Positions 51,290-60,034 of a stretch of 64,000 bases of DNA are shown in pieces. The notes beneath the pieces were generated by a model. The model did not search any database and was not told the DNA's origin. It saw only the letters and a program-made list of their open reading frames with translations. The stretch spans positions 3,348,001-3,412,000 of the forward strand of contig NZ_CP033325.1 of the NCBI RefSeq assembly GCF_003710105.1. The letters run 5' to 3'. The position numbers and the translations under genes are program-made. How positions within the stretch are numbered: the first letter of the stretch is position 1; each line of letters opens with the position of its first letter. This stretch comes from Georgenia faecalis. Lineage in GTDB: Bacteria > Actinomycetota > Actinomycetes > Actinomycetales > Actinomycetaceae.

Positions 51290-51742
51290 TCAGGCGTTCG
51301 GGACGACCCGGACCTCGACGGTCGCCTGGACGTCCGCGTGCAGCCGCACGTGGACCTTGTGCTCGCCGAGCGACTTGATCGCGGTCGGGACCTCGATCTT
51401 GCGCTTGTCGATCGCGGGACCGCCGGCAGCGGAGACCGCCGCGGCGATGTCCGCCGTCGTCACGGCGCCGAAGAGGCGACCGTTCGCGCCGGAGCGCACG
51501 GAGACGACGACGGGCTTGGACTGCAGCGAGTCCCGGACCGCACGCGCGTCCTCGATCGTGTGGATCTCGCGGGCCCGACGGGCCGCGCGGATCTGGTCGA
51601 CCTGCTTCTGCGCGCCCTTGGTCCAACCGGTGGCCAGGCCGCGGGGCATGAGGTAGTTACGGGCGTACCCGTCCTTGACCTCGACAATGTCGCCGGGGGC
51701 CCCGAGGCCAGTGACCTCGTGGGTGAGGATGATCTTTGCCAT
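51290..51742 (-). CDS. rplI: 50S ribosomal protein bL9
   Basis: 150 aa, full length. N-terminal rRNA-binding domain [20 protein letters not shown] and [15 protein letters not shown], a long connecting helix ([20 protein letters not shown]) and the C-terminal domain. Last gene of the operon, 14 bp after rpsR. Confidence 0.97.
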   Translation of the reverse strand: MAKIILTHEVTGLGAPGDIVEVKDGYARNYLMPRGLATGWTKGAQKQVDQIRAARRAREIHTIEDARAVRDSLQSKPVVVSVRSGANGRLFGAVTTADIAAAVSAAGGPAIDKRKIEVPTAIKSLGEHKVHVRLHADVQATVEVRVVPNA

Positions 51743-51756
51743 GATGCCTCCCAGTC

Positions 51757-51990
51757 TCAGCGAGCGGAGCTCGAGTAGGGCAGCAGGGCCATCTCGCGGG
51801 CGTTCTTGACTGCCTTCGCGATGGCGCGCTGCTCCTGGACGGAGACACCGGTGACCCGACGCGCGCGGATCTTGCCGCGGTCGGAGATGAACTTGCGCAG
51901 CAGCGCGGTGTCCTTGTAGTCGACCACCTGCGCCTTCTTCAGCGGGTTGGCCTTCTTCTTGCCTGGCTTGCGAAGAACGGGCTTCGCCAT
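51757..51990 (-). CDS. rpsR: 30S ribosomal protein bS18
   Basis: 77 aa. [20 protein letters not shown] is the hallmark; it binds bS6 in the 30S platform. The N-terminus has no CxxC zinc motif ([14 protein letters not shown]), so this is the zinc-free form. The ATG at 51990 is chosen over the extended frame by family length. Confidence 0.96.
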   Translation of the reverse strand: MAKPVLRKPGKKKANPLKKAQVVDYKDTALLRKFISDRGKIRARRVTGVSVQEQRAIAKAVKNAREMALLPYSSSAR

Positions 51991-52047
51991 GATGTGTGCT
52001 CCTCGATGTCTTCCGGACGCGGCCTGGCCGCGTTCCAACGTTGCGTT

Positions 52048-52599
52048 CTAGAAGGGGGGCTCGTCGCCGAACGAGCTCGACCCACCGGTCGCCCAGGGGT
52101 CGTCCGCCTGGCCACCGGCCGGCTGGTTGGAGCTCGCGCCCCCGTAGCCGCCGCCCTGGTTACCGCCCTGGTTGCCGCCGAAGCCGCCACCACCACCACC
52201 GCCGAAGCCACCGCCGCCACCGCCACCGCCACCGCGCTGGGTGCGGGTGACCTTGGCGGTCGCGTACCGCAGCGACGGCGCGACCTCGTCGACCTGCATC
52301 TCGACGACGGTGCGCTTCTCGCCCTCACGCGTCTCGAAGGACCGCTGGACGAGCCGACCCTGGACGACGACGCGGTTACCCTTGGTCAGCGACTCGGCGA
52401 CGTTCTCCGCCGCCTCGCGCCAGACCGAGCAGCGCATGAACAGCGTGTCGCCGTCCTTCCACTCGTTGCTCTGGCGGTCGAAGGTGCGGGGAGTGGACGC
52501 CACGGTGAAGGACGCCACCGCCGCCCCCGACGGGGTGAAGCGCAGCTCGGGGTCGGCCGTGAGGTTACCCACGACGGTGATGACGGTCTCGCCTGCCAT
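52048..52599 (-). CDS. ssb: Single-stranded DNA-binding protein
   Basis: 183 aa. OB-fold in residues 1-115 ([40 protein letters not shown]). A glycine-rich linker with runs of up to nine Gly and [10 protein letters not shown] repeats follows, ending in the acidic tip DEPPF that binds partner proteins. Tetrameric, essential for replication. The linker DNA is a low-complexity GGT/GGC tract. Confidence 0.96.
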   Translation of the reverse strand: MAGETVITVVGNLTADPELRFTPSGAAVASFTVASTPRTFDRQSNEWKDGDTLFMRCSVWREAAENVAESLTKGNRVVVQGRLVQRSFETREGEKRTVVEMQVDEVAPSLRYATAKVTRTQRGGGGGGGGGFGGGGGGGFGGNQGGNQGGGYGGASSNQPAGGQADDPWATGGSSSFGDEPPF

Positions 52600-52658
52600 G
52601 TCGTTCTCCTGCGGGTCAGGTGGTCGGGGTCAACGCGACCCCGGGACGGATGAGCGCC

Positions 52659-52946
52659 TCAGTGGGCGCCGGCGCGGAGCAGCTTCGTCCGCAGGACGGC
52701 CTCGTTGAGGCCGAGCTGGCGGTCGAGCTCCTGGGCGAGCTCCGGCGTCGTCGTCATGTCGACGACGGCGTAGATGCCCTCGGATCGCTTGTTGATGTCG
52801 TAGGCAAGACGGCGCTTGCCCCAGATGTCGACCTTCTCCACAGTGCCGCCGGTGCGGACGACACCCAGGAGCTTGTCGAGCGACGGGGCGACGGTGCGCT
52901 CGTCGACCTCCGGGTCGAGGATGATCATCAGTTCGTACTGACGCAT
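52659..52946 (-). CDS. rpsF: 30S ribosomal protein bS6
   Basis: 95 aa, normal length. [20 protein letters not shown] and [20 protein letters not shown] are diagnostic. First gene of the operon. GAGGAGGTG precedes the ATG. The leader carries a hairpin at 52977-52995. Confidence 0.97.
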   Translation of the reverse strand: MRQYELMIILDPEVDERTVAPSLDKLLGVVRTGGTVEKVDIWGKRRLAYDINKRSEGIYAVVDMTTTPELAQELDRQLGLNEAVLRTKLLRAGAH

Positions 52947-52976
52947 GCTGAGTACCCACCTCCTCTGGACTACGCG

Positions 52977-52995
52977 GTCACGGTCTCTCCGTGAC
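52977..52995 (-). promoter_or_regulatory. Hairpin in the rpsF leader
   Basis: GTCACGG and CCGTGAC form a perfect 7-bp stem with a 5-nt loop 31 nt before the rpsF start. The bS6:bS18 complex is known to autoregulate through a leader structure in many bacteria, so this is a candidate site, though I cannot confirm the family's consensus. Confidence 0.4.
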
Positions 52996-53056
52996 AGGAG
53001 GGTGCAGCGGATCCCCTTGGGCGCGCGGGTGCGCGGTCTGTGGGGACCAGCTGCCT

Positions 53057-53062
53057 AGCCTA
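53057..53062 (-). promoter_or_regulatory. Probable -10 box of the rpsF operon
   Basis: On the minus strand TAGGCT lies 110 nt before the rpsF ATG, giving a leader of about 100 nt, unlike the leaderless genes of the window. Confidence 0.45.
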
Positions 53063-53194
53063 TCGCAGCTGCGGGGCGCCTTCGGCCACCCCGCCGCCGG
53101 CTGTGGACGACGACGGCCGGCCGGGCCGTCGCGTGCGTGTGCGACAGCCGGCCGGCCGCGGGCCAGCTCCGGCGCGGGCCAGTTCCGGCGCGGG

Positions 53195-53282
53195 TCACCC
53201 CCCGCCGTCGCCGCCACCGTTGGGGGCACCGCCGTTCGCCGCACCGCCGTTCGCCGCTCCGCCGTTCGACCCGCCACCCGTG
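53195..53282. repeat. In-frame repeat at the 3' end of ponA
   Basis: Units encoding NGGAA or NGGAP (around GCCGTTCGCCGCACC) are repeated three to four times in the last codons of the gene, making the C-terminal Asn/Gly/Ala tail length-variable. Confidence 0.7.
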
Positions 53283-55639
53283 CCCGGGCCACGGTTCGGG
53301 CTCGGCGAGGGTGCCGGGGTGGGCTCGGCCGTGGGCTCCGGCTCGGGTTCGGGCTCGGTAGTCGGGGGCGCCGGGGGTTCCGGCGCCGGTCCGCTGGAGA
53401 CGACGACCGTCACCGTGCTGCCCGGGGCGACGGCGGCCCCGCCGCCCGGGTCGGTGCTGATCACGGTCCCGGCCGGCTGGTCCGAGGGCTGCGCGACGAC
53501 CTGCGCCCCGAGGCCGGCGGCGCCGAGCGCCGCGACGGCGGAACCCTCGTCCTGGCCGACGACGCCGGGCACCGCGACGGTCTCGGGCTCCGGCTCGGGC
53601 TCCTCGGTCCGCGTCTCCCGCGGGGCCGGTGCGCGCTCCTCGGTCTCCTCCTCGCGGGGCTCCCGCTCGACCGGCTCGAGGTCGGGCCGGGCCGGGAACT
53701 CCAGGGGCTCCATGCCCTCGGTGGCCACCTGCATGTAGTCGCGCCACATCGTCGTCGGGTAGGTGGACCCGGTGATGTTGTCGTACTCCCCGAACGGCGT
53801 GAGGGACTCCTCGGTGCCGTCCTCACCCACCTGGTACATGGCGATCACGGTGGCGAGCTGGGGCACGTAGCCGGCGAACCACGCCGACCGGGCGTCGTTC
53901 GAGGTGCCGGTCTTGCCGGCGGCGGGGCGCCCGAGGTCGTCCGCGCGCACGCCGGTGCCGCGCTCGATGACCGAGGTCATCGCGTACGTGGCTTCCGCCA
54001 TGACGTCCTCGTCGAACACGCGCTGGCCCTCCGAGCCCCCGGTGTGGATGACCTCGCCGTCAGAGTCCTTGACCTCGGCGACGATGTACGGCTCGTGCCG
54101 CACACCCTGCGCGGCGAAGGTCGCGTACGCCTGGGCCATGTCGAGGGGGTGGGGCGAGGCCGGTCCGAGCACGTTGGAGGGCACGGGTGCGAGCCCCGGG
54201 GTGTCCTCGGGGAGCCCGGCGTCGATGGCCGCCTGCATCGTCAGCTCCGGTCCGACCTCGACGTTGAGCTGGGCGTAGACGGTGTTCACCGAGTGCGCCG
54301 TCGCCTCGACGAGGTCGATCCGTCCGCGGTTGACGGTGTCGTAGTTGTTGACCGGCCGGTCGTACCCCTCGATCTCCATGGGGGTGTAGCTGCGGTAGCG
54401 GTCCTCGAGCCGGACGTCGTTCTGCAGGGCGGCGACGAGCGCGAACGGCTTGAACGTCGAGCCGGCCTGGGCCACGTCCTGGGTGGCGGCGTTGCGGGAC
54501 TGGGTGACGAAGTCCGGGCCGCCGTAGAGCGAGACGATGGCGCCCGAGGAGGGGTCCACGGACACCAGGGCCACCCGGTTGTTGTCGGGCCGGTCCTCCG
54601 GCAGCGAGTCGACGACGGCGACCGCGGCGTCCTGGGAGCGCTGGTCGATCGTCGTGGTGATCCTCAGCCCGAGGGTGTCGAGCTCGGCGTCGGTGAGCTC
54701 GCCCGCGGCGACGAGCTCGGAGCGGACCATGTCGAGGAGGTACCCCTCCGGCCCGGCGTAGGTGTCCGACCGGCTGTACTCGATGGTCTCGGGGAAGACC
54801 TGCTCGTCGCGCTCGTCCTGGGTGATCCAGCCGTCGCGGACCATGAAGTCGAGCACCCGGTTCCACCGGAGCTCGGCCTGCTCGGCGTCCACGCGCGGGT
54901 CCCAGGCGTTGGGGGCCGGGATGACCCCGGCGAGCAGGGCGGCCTCGGAGAGGGTGAGCTCCGCCGCGGGCTTGCCGAAGTAGTTCTGGGCGGCCCGCTC
55001 GATGCCGTAGGAGCCGCGGCCGTAGAAGATCGTGTTGAGGTAGTTCTCGAGGATGGTGTCCTTGGACTCCTCGCGGTCGATCTTGAGCGCGAGGATGGCC
55101 TCGCGGAACTTGCCCGAGTAGCTCGTGGTGGTGCCGAGGTAGTACCGCTCGACGTACTGCTGGGTGAGCGTCGACCCGCCCTGGGTCTGCCCGCCCCGGA
55201 TGTTGTTCCAGAACGCCCGCGCGATGCCCACGGGGTCGATGCCGACGTTCTCGTAGAAGCGCCGGTCCTCCGAGGCGACCACCGCGTGGCCGACGTACTC
55301 GGGCAGCGTGGAGAGGGCGACGCTCTCGCGGTCGAACTCCGCGAAGGAGCCGAGCTCGGTCTCACCGTCGCTGTAGTACACGGTGGTCGTCTGGGCCTGG
55401 GCGAAGTCGCCCGGGTCCGGGACGTCGGTCGTCGCGTAGGCGGCCGCGAAGAGGCCGACGAGCACGGCGACCCCGGCGACGGCGGCCGCCAGGACCGCCC
55501 GCCAGCTCGGCACCCACCGTCGGATGGGTCCCATCCCGGAGCGCGGGTAGTTGAAGCGGCGCTTCTTGCCGGCGTTCGCGGCCGCCGCGCCGCCGGGGCG
55601 GGCCGCGCGGCGCGGGACCTGCTGGTTCTTGGCTGCCAC
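53195..55639 (-). CDS. ponA: Bifunctional penicillin-binding protein (PonA-like class A)
   Basis: 814 aa. A basic N-terminal tail, one membrane helix (~47-69), then the glycosyltransferase domain with E125 in ASEDRRFYE and GGSTLTQQYVERYYL, and the transpeptidase domain with active S394 in GSTFKP, SVN and AGKTGTSND. One PASTA domain (~684-748, VPGVVGQDEGSAVAALGAAG) and a Pro/Glu- then Asn/Gly-rich tail follow. It polymerises and crosslinks peptidoglycan outside the membrane. The GTG at 55639 has AAGGA upstream. Its position matches ponA1 between PadR/ino1 and rpsF in mycobacteria. Confidence 0.93.
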   Translation of the reverse strand: MAAKNQQVPRRAARPGGAAAANAGKKRRFNYPRSGMGPIRRWVPSWRAVLAAAVAGVAVLVGLFAAAYATTDVPDPGDFAQAQTTTVYYSDGETELGSFAEFDRESVALSTLPEYVGHAVVASEDRRFYENVGIDPVGIARAFWNNIRGGQTQGGSTLTQQYVERYYLGTTTSYSGKFREAILALKIDREESKDTILENYLNTIFYGRGSYGIERAAQNYFGKPAAELTLSEAALLAGVIPAPNAWDPRVDAEQAELRWNRVLDFMVRDGWITQDERDEQVFPETIEYSRSDTYAGPEGYLLDMVRSELVAAGELTDAELDTLGLRITTTIDQRSQDAAVAVVDSLPEDRPDNNRVALVSVDPSSGAIVSLYGGPDFVTQSRNAATQDVAQAGSTFKPFALVAALQNDVRLEDRYRSYTPMEIEGYDRPVNNYDTVNRGRIDLVEATAHSVNTVYAQLNVEVGPELTMQAAIDAGLPEDTPGLAPVPSNVLGPASPHPLDMAQAYATFAAQGVRHEPYIVAEVKDSDGEVIHTGGSEGQRVFDEDVMAEATYAMTSVIERGTGVRADDLGRPAAGKTGTSNDARSAWFAGYVPQLATVIAMYQVGEDGTEESLTPFGEYDNITGSTYPTTMWRDYMQVATEGMEPLEFPARPDLEPVEREPREEETEERAPAPRETRTEEPEPEPETVAVPGVVGQDEGSAVAALGAAGLGAQVVAQPSDQPAGTVISTDPGGGAAVAPGSTVTVVVSSGPAPEPPAPPTTEPEPEPEPTAEPTPAPSPSPNRGPGTGGGSNGGAANGGAANGGAPNGGGDGGG

Positions 55640-55808
55640 CGAAACATCCTTCTCGCGGAGGGTACGGACACCGGGCGACGGCACGTCGCGGGCCAGAGAT
55701 CGCCCCAGTATGGGGGAGCGCGCTGAGGAGGACGTGCGCGGACGAGGCGCGGGCGCCCGGGCGGCCCGCTGCGGCGCGGCCCCGGGCAGACCCCGTCGAG
55801 CACACGCT

Positions 55809-55829
55809 GATATATCGGTATGATACATC
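55809..55829. promoter_or_regulatory. Inverted repeat in the PadR promoter
   Basis: GATATATC-N5-GATACATC is a near-perfect 21-bp inverted repeat (one mismatch) overlapping the -10 box TATGAT (55819-55824). PadR proteins usually repress their own promoter at such AT-rich dyads. About 65 nt of leader lead to the PadR ATG. Confidence 0.65.
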
Positions 55830-55894
55830 GGCGCGCCAGTGCCGCCGTCCCGGGTGCCCGTCCGGACAGGTCGGGGCGTAGACAGGAGTACGGC

Positions 55895-56551
55895 ATGAGC
55901 ACCCGCGCGGAGGTCCTCGACCTCGCCGTCCTCGGTCGGCTCGCCACCGCCCCCATGCACGGCTACGAGCTGCGCAAGCACCTCGGCGCGACCCTCGGCC
56001 CCGTCCGCGCCCTCTCCTACGGCTCGCTCTACCCCTCGCTGCGCCGGCTGACCGACGCCGGCCTCATCGCGGAGGTCCGCACGGCCACGACGCCCCCGCA
56101 CGCCCTGTCCGGCCGGCGGGCGCGGATCGTCTACGAGCTCACCGACGCGGGCCGGGTGCACCTCGCCGAGGTGCTCGCCCACGCCGAGCCGGCCGCCTGG
56201 GACGACGACGCGTTCACCGTCCGGTTCACGCTCTTCGCGGCGACCGACGCCCGTACCCGGCTGCGCATCCTCGAGGGCCGCCACGCCCGCATGGTCGAGC
56301 GCCTCGACCTGCTCCGCGGCTCGGCGGCGCGCACCCGCGAGCGCATGGACAGCTACACCGCCGAGCTCGCGCGGTACGGCCTGGAGCAGGCGGAGCGCGA
56401 GGTCGCGTGGCTCGAGGACCTCATCGACACCGAGCGCGGCACCCGTGGACCCCTCGACCTCCGGCCGGCCACCGACGGCGGCCCGCCCCGGACCAGCACG
56501 GCGGGCGCCACCGGCGTCCCGGACATCCCCAACCCCAAGGAGCAACTATGA
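55895..56551 (+). CDS. PadR-family repressor
   Basis: 218 aa. Winged helix: [20 protein letters not shown] and [16 protein letters not shown], followed by the helical Vir_act_alpha_C dimerisation domain (~95-180) and a disordered tail. AGGAG precedes the ATG at 55895; the frame extends to 55820 but across the operator. It overlaps ino1 by four bases and probably controls inositol synthesis. The same pair occurs in mycobacteria. Confidence 0.9.
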   Translation: MSTRAEVLDLAVLGRLATAPMHGYELRKHLGATLGPVRALSYGSLYPSLRRLTDAGLIAEVRTATTPPHALSGRRARIVYELTDAGRVHLAEVLAHAEPAAWDDDAFTVRFTLFAATDARTRLRILEGRHARMVERLDLLRGSAARTRERMDSYTAELARYGLEQAEREVAWLEDLIDTERGTRGPLDLRPATDGGPPRTSTAGATGVPDIPNPKEQL

Positions 56552-57627
56552 GCTCGATCCGCGTAGCGATCGTCGGCGTAGGCAACTGCGCGTCGTCCCT
56601 CGTCCAGGGCGTCACGTTCTACGCCGACGCCGACCCAGCGGCCACCGTCCCCGGCCTCATGCACGTGATGTTCGGTGACTACCACGTGGGGGACCTCGAG
56701 TTCGTCGCCGCGTTCGACGTCGACGCCGCCAAGGTCGGCAAGGACCTGTCCGCGGCGCTGCGCGCGAGCGAGAACAACACCATCACCTTCGCCGAGGTTC
56801 CCGAGCTCGGCGTGCCGGTGCTGCGCGGCCCCACCCTGGACGGCTTGGGCAAGTACTACCAGGAGACGATCACCGAGTCCGACGCGGAGCCGGTCGACGT
56901 CGTCGCCGCCCTCAAGGAGGCCCGCGCGGACGTGCTGGTCTGCTACCTCCCCGTCGGGTCGGAGGACGCCGCGCGCTTCTACGCGCAGTGCGCCATCGAC
57001 GCGGGCGTGGCCTTCGTCAACGCGCTCCCCGTCTTCATCGCCGGCACCAAGGAGTGGGCCGACAAGTTCACGGCGGCGGGCGTCCCGATCGTCGGTGACG
57101 ACATCAAGTCCCAGGTCGGCGCGACGATCACGCACCGCGTGCTCGCCAAGCTCTTCGAGGACCGCGGCGTCATCCTCGACCGGACGTACCAGCTCAACGT
57201 CGGCGGCAACATGGACTTCAAGAACATGCTCGAGCGCGACCGGCTCGAGTCCAAGAAGATCTCCAAGACGCAGGCCGTCACCTCCAACGTCTCCCACGAC
57301 CTCGGCGCCCGCAACGTCCACATCGGCCCCAGCGACTACGTCCAGTGGCTCGACGACCGCAAGTGGGCCTACGTCCGCCTCGAGGGCCGCGCGTTCGGCG
57401 AGGTCCCCCTCAACCTCGAGTACAAGCTCGAGGTCTGGGACTCCCCGAACTCGGCCGGCATCATCATCGACGCCGTGCGCGCCGCGAAGATCGCGCTCGA
57501 CCGCGGCATCGGCGGCCCGCTGCTCTCGGCGTCGAGCTACTTCATGAAGTCCCCGCCCGAGCAGCGCAACGACGACGCCGCGCGCGCGTCCGTCGAGGCG
57601 TTCATCCGCGGCGGCGTGGAGCGCTGA
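56548..57627 (+). CDS. ino1: Inositol-3-phosphate synthase
   Basis: 359 aa, the short bacterial type. NAD-binding [16 protein letters not shown] at the start, then [11 protein letters not shown], the [12 protein letters not shown] active-site loop and [10 protein letters not shown] near the end. It turns glucose 6-phosphate into myo-inositol 3-phosphate for phosphatidylinositol, glycolipids or mycothiol. AAGGAG precedes the ATG. The gene is followed by a strong terminator. Confidence 0.95.
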   Translation: MSSIRVAIVGVGNCASSLVQGVTFYADADPAATVPGLMHVMFGDYHVGDLEFVAAFDVDAAKVGKDLSAALRASENNTITFAEVPELGVPVLRGPTLDGLGKYYQETITESDAEPVDVVAALKEARADVLVCYLPVGSEDAARFYAQCAIDAGVAFVNALPVFIAGTKEWADKFTAAGVPIVGDDIKSQVGATITHRVLAKLFEDRGVILDRTYQLNVGGNMDFKNMLERDRLESKKISKTQAVTSNVSHDLGARNVHIGPSDYVQWLDDRKWAYVRLEGRAFGEVPLNLEYKLEVWDSPNSAGIIIDAVRAAKIALDRGIGGPLLSASSYFMKSPPEQRNDDAARASVEAFIRGGVER

Positions 57628-57633
57628 CCCGGA

Positions 57634-57662
57634 CCGGGGGTGGCCGCCACGGCCACCCCCGG
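57634..57662 (+). terminator. Terminator after ino1
   Basis: CCGGGGGTGGCCG and its complement form a perfect 13-bp stem with a CCA loop, 6 nt after the stop codon. Confidence 0.82.
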
Positions 57663-57681
57663 GGCGCTCGGGGTCGTCGGA

Positions 57682-57687
57682 TAGCCT
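57682..57687 (+). promoter_or_regulatory. -10 box of the MFS gene (leaderless)
   Basis: TAGCCT lies 6 nt before the GTG at 57694. Confidence 0.5.
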
Positions 57688-57693
57688 GCGACG

Positions 57694-59046
57694 GTGGCGG
57701 ACCGAGCAGAACGTGTGAACACCGGCCGCAGCGTGCTCTCCGACCTGCGGTCGCTCGCCGTCCACCGCGGCTTCCGCAAGCTCTTCGCCGTGCGCCTGGT
57801 CTCCCAGTGCGCGGACGGGATGTTCCAGGTCGGCCTGGCCACCCTCTTCTTCTTCTCCCCGCAGAACATGGCGACGGCCGGCGGGGTGGCCGCCGCCTTC
57901 GCGGTCCTCCTCCTGCCATTCACCGTGGTGGGGCCGTTCGCGGGCCCGCTGCTGGACCTGTGGCGCCGCCGCCAGGTGCTCCTGCTCGGCAACGCCGTCC
58001 GGGTGGTCCTCGCGCTCGTCCTCGCCGTCCTCATCGCCTCCGGCGGCGTGGGCCCGGCCGTCTACGTCCTCGCGCTCGTCACCCTCGGGGTCAACCGGTT
58101 CCTGCTCTCCGCCCTGTCCGCCGGGCTGCCGCGGGTGGTCCCCCGTGAGCAGCTGCTCATCGCCAACACCATCACCCCCACCCTCGGGGCGGTCTCCGCG
58201 GTGGCCGGCGCCGTCCTCGGCTTCGTCATCGGGGTCGTCGTGCCCGAGGGCGGCGCGAGCGACGCCGCCGCCCTCGTGGCCGCCGCGGCCCTGTTCGGTG
58301 CCGCGTCCGCCCTCGCGCTGCGGCTCGGGCGGGACGAGCTCGGCCCCACCCGCCGCGTCGACGCCTCCCGGGTCGGGCGCCAGGTCCGGGCGACGGTGCA
58401 CGACATGGTCGACGGCGCCCGGTACCTCGTGCGCCGCGGCACGCCCGGCCTGGCGCTCGGGGCGATGGCCGCGCACCGGTTCCTCTACGGCGTGAACTTC
58501 CTCGCGCTCATCCTCATCTCGCGCAACCTCCTGTCCGACCCCGCGGACGCCCGCGCCGGGCTGGGGACGTTCGCCCTCCTCACCGGCATCTCCTTCGCGG
58601 GCAACGGCCTGGCCATCGTCCTCACCCCGATCGCCCACGAACGCATGCGGCCCTCCACGTGGATCGCCTGGTGCCTGGGGCTCGGGGCGCTGAGCCAGGT
58701 GCTCCTCGTCGTCACCGCCGAGCGCGGCGTCGTCATGGTCTCCGCGGTCCTCCTCGGCCTGTCGGTGCAGGGCGCCAAGATCGCCGTCGACACCATCGTC
58801 CAGCGCGACACCGACGACGGGTACCGCGGCCGCGCCTTCTCGCTCTACGACGTGCTCTACAACGCGGCCTTCGTCGCCGCCGCCGCCCTCGCGGCGCTGG
58901 CGCTGCCCGACGTCGGGTGGTCGCGCCCGGTCTTCGCCGTGACGGCGCTCGCCTACGTCGCGCTCGCCCTGGGCTACCGCCGGGGGACGGGGCGCCTGGG
59001 CGACCGGCCCCGGCCGGTGCTCGCCGTCGAGCACGACCCGTCCTGA
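57694..59046 (+). CDS. MFS transporter
   Basis: 450 aa, twelve predicted helices. FRKLFAVRLVSQCADGMFQV and LLLPFTVVGPFAGPLLDLWRRR (motif A) are typical of the actinobacterial group found next to ino1 and ponA. RGRAFSLYDVLYNAAFV marks the second half. Substrate unknown. GTG start. Confidence 0.87.
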   Translation: MADRAERVNTGRSVLSDLRSLAVHRGFRKLFAVRLVSQCADGMFQVGLATLFFFSPQNMATAGGVAAAFAVLLLPFTVVGPFAGPLLDLWRRRQVLLLGNAVRVVLALVLAVLIASGGVGPAVYVLALVTLGVNRFLLSALSAGLPRVVPREQLLIANTITPTLGAVSAVAGAVLGFVIGVVVPEGGASDAAALVAAAALFGAASALALRLGRDELGPTRRVDASRVGRQVRATVHDMVDGARYLVRRGTPGLALGAMAAHRFLYGVNFLALILISRNLLSDPADARAGLGTFALLTGISFAGNGLAIVLTPIAHERMRPSTWIAWCLGLGALSQVLLVVTAERGVVMVSAVLLGLSVQGAKIAVDTIVQRDTDDGYRGRAFSLYDVLYNAAFVAAAALAALALPDVGWSRPVFAVTALAYVALALGYRRGTGRLGDRPRPVLAVEHDPS

Positions 59047-59079
59047 GCCCCGGCGCAGCGCTCTCCCGGCGGGCGGAGG

Positions 59080-59085
59080 TAACCT
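59080..59085 (+). promoter_or_regulatory. -10 box of the carbonic anhydrase gene (leaderless)
   Basis: TAACCT lies 7 nt before the GTG at 59093. Confidence 0.5.
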
Positions 59086-59092
59086 GCCGCGC

Positions 59093-59593
59093 GTGACTGA
59101 CGACCGTTTTGACGACCTGCTCGCTGCCAACCGCCACTTCGCGGAGACGTTCACCCTCGCCGGTTTCGACGGCGTCGCCCGGGCGGGCGTCGCCATGGTC
59201 ACCTGCATGGACTCCCGGATCGACCCCCTCGGGATGATCGGCCTGGCCCCCGGCGACGCCAAGATCCTGCGCAACCCCGGCGGCCGGGTCACCGACCAGG
59301 CCCTCGTCGCCCTCGTGCTCGGCGTCCACCTGCTCGGCGTGGAGCGGATCCTCGTCGTCCAGCACACGCGGTGCGCCATGGCGTCGGCGAGCGAGGCCGA
59401 GCTCCAGGAGCGCGTCTCCGCCTCGGCCGGGACCGACGCGTCGTGGATGTCCCTCGGCGTCATCGAGGACCAGCACGCGAGCATCCGCGCCGCGGTCACC
59501 CGGGTGCGGACGCATCCGCTCATCGGGCCCGACGTCCCCGTCGGCGGCTTCCTCTACGACGTCGACACCGGCCTGCTCCAGACGGTCGCCTGA
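59093..59593 (+). CDS. Beta-class carbonic anhydrase
   Basis: 166 aa, the short actinobacterial form. Zinc ligands are C38, H91 and C94 (CMDSR and HTRC); the catalytic dyad is D40/R42. NPGGRVTDQALVALVLGVHL is also characteristic. It interconverts CO2 and bicarbonate in the cytoplasm. Monocistronic, GTG start; converges on the next gene with a 3-bp gap. Confidence 0.92.
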   Translation: MTDDRFDDLLAANRHFAETFTLAGFDGVARAGVAMVTCMDSRIDPLGMIGLAPGDAKILRNPGGRVTDQALVALVLGVHLLGVERILVVQHTRCAMASASEAELQERVSASAGTDASWMSLGVIEDQHASIRAAVTRVRTHPLIGPDVPVGGFLYDVDTGLLQTVA

Positions 59594-59596
59594 CCC

Positions 59597-60034
59597 TCAG
59601 CCCGGCGACGCGCGGACCTCCCACGCGGCCACCGGGCCGGGCACCACCCGGAAGAGCGGGTGCGGCTCCGGCGCGCCGGCCAGCGCGGCGAGCCGCTCGG
59701 GGCTGCGCACGGCGAGCTTCGCGCGGAGGTGGCCCCACTCGTAGGCGAGCTGACCGTCGGTGACGTCGAGGAGCGGCACCGGCTGCGCGGCGCGGTCGAT
59801 CCTGCCCACGTCGAAGGAGTAGCCCCGGCCGCCGGCCTCCGCCGCGACGGCGCCGAGGTAGGCGCCGATCGCCGCCAGCGGGTCCGGGCAGGCCCGGAAC
59901 CGTTCGAGCTGCGGGTGGTGGCGGTACCCGCGGGTCCGGCCGGCGAGGACGGCCTGGGCGAGGAGTGCCTCGCGCCAGCACGCCGTCAGCCCCTGGCGGT
60001 CCAGGTGGCGCGGGTGCAGCGACCAGATCCTCAT
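59597..60034 (-). CDS. Pyrimidine dimer DNA glycosylase-like protein
   Basis: 145 aa. MRIWSLHPRHLDRQGLTACW and REALLAQAVLAGRTRGYRHH are the conserved start of the T4 endonuclease V-like family (Pyr_excise). It may cut DNA at UV-induced dimers by a glycosylase/lyase mechanism, although bacterial members are mostly untested. ATG overlaps the cca stop by four bases, so it is co-translated with cca. Confidence 0.8.
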   Translation of the reverse strand: MRIWSLHPRHLDRQGLTACWREALLAQAVLAGRTRGYRHHPQLERFRACPDPLAAIGAYLGAVAAEAGGRGYSFDVGRIDRAAQPVPLLDVTDGQLAYEWGHLRAKLAVRSPERLAALAGAPEPHPLFRVVPGPVAAWEVRASPG

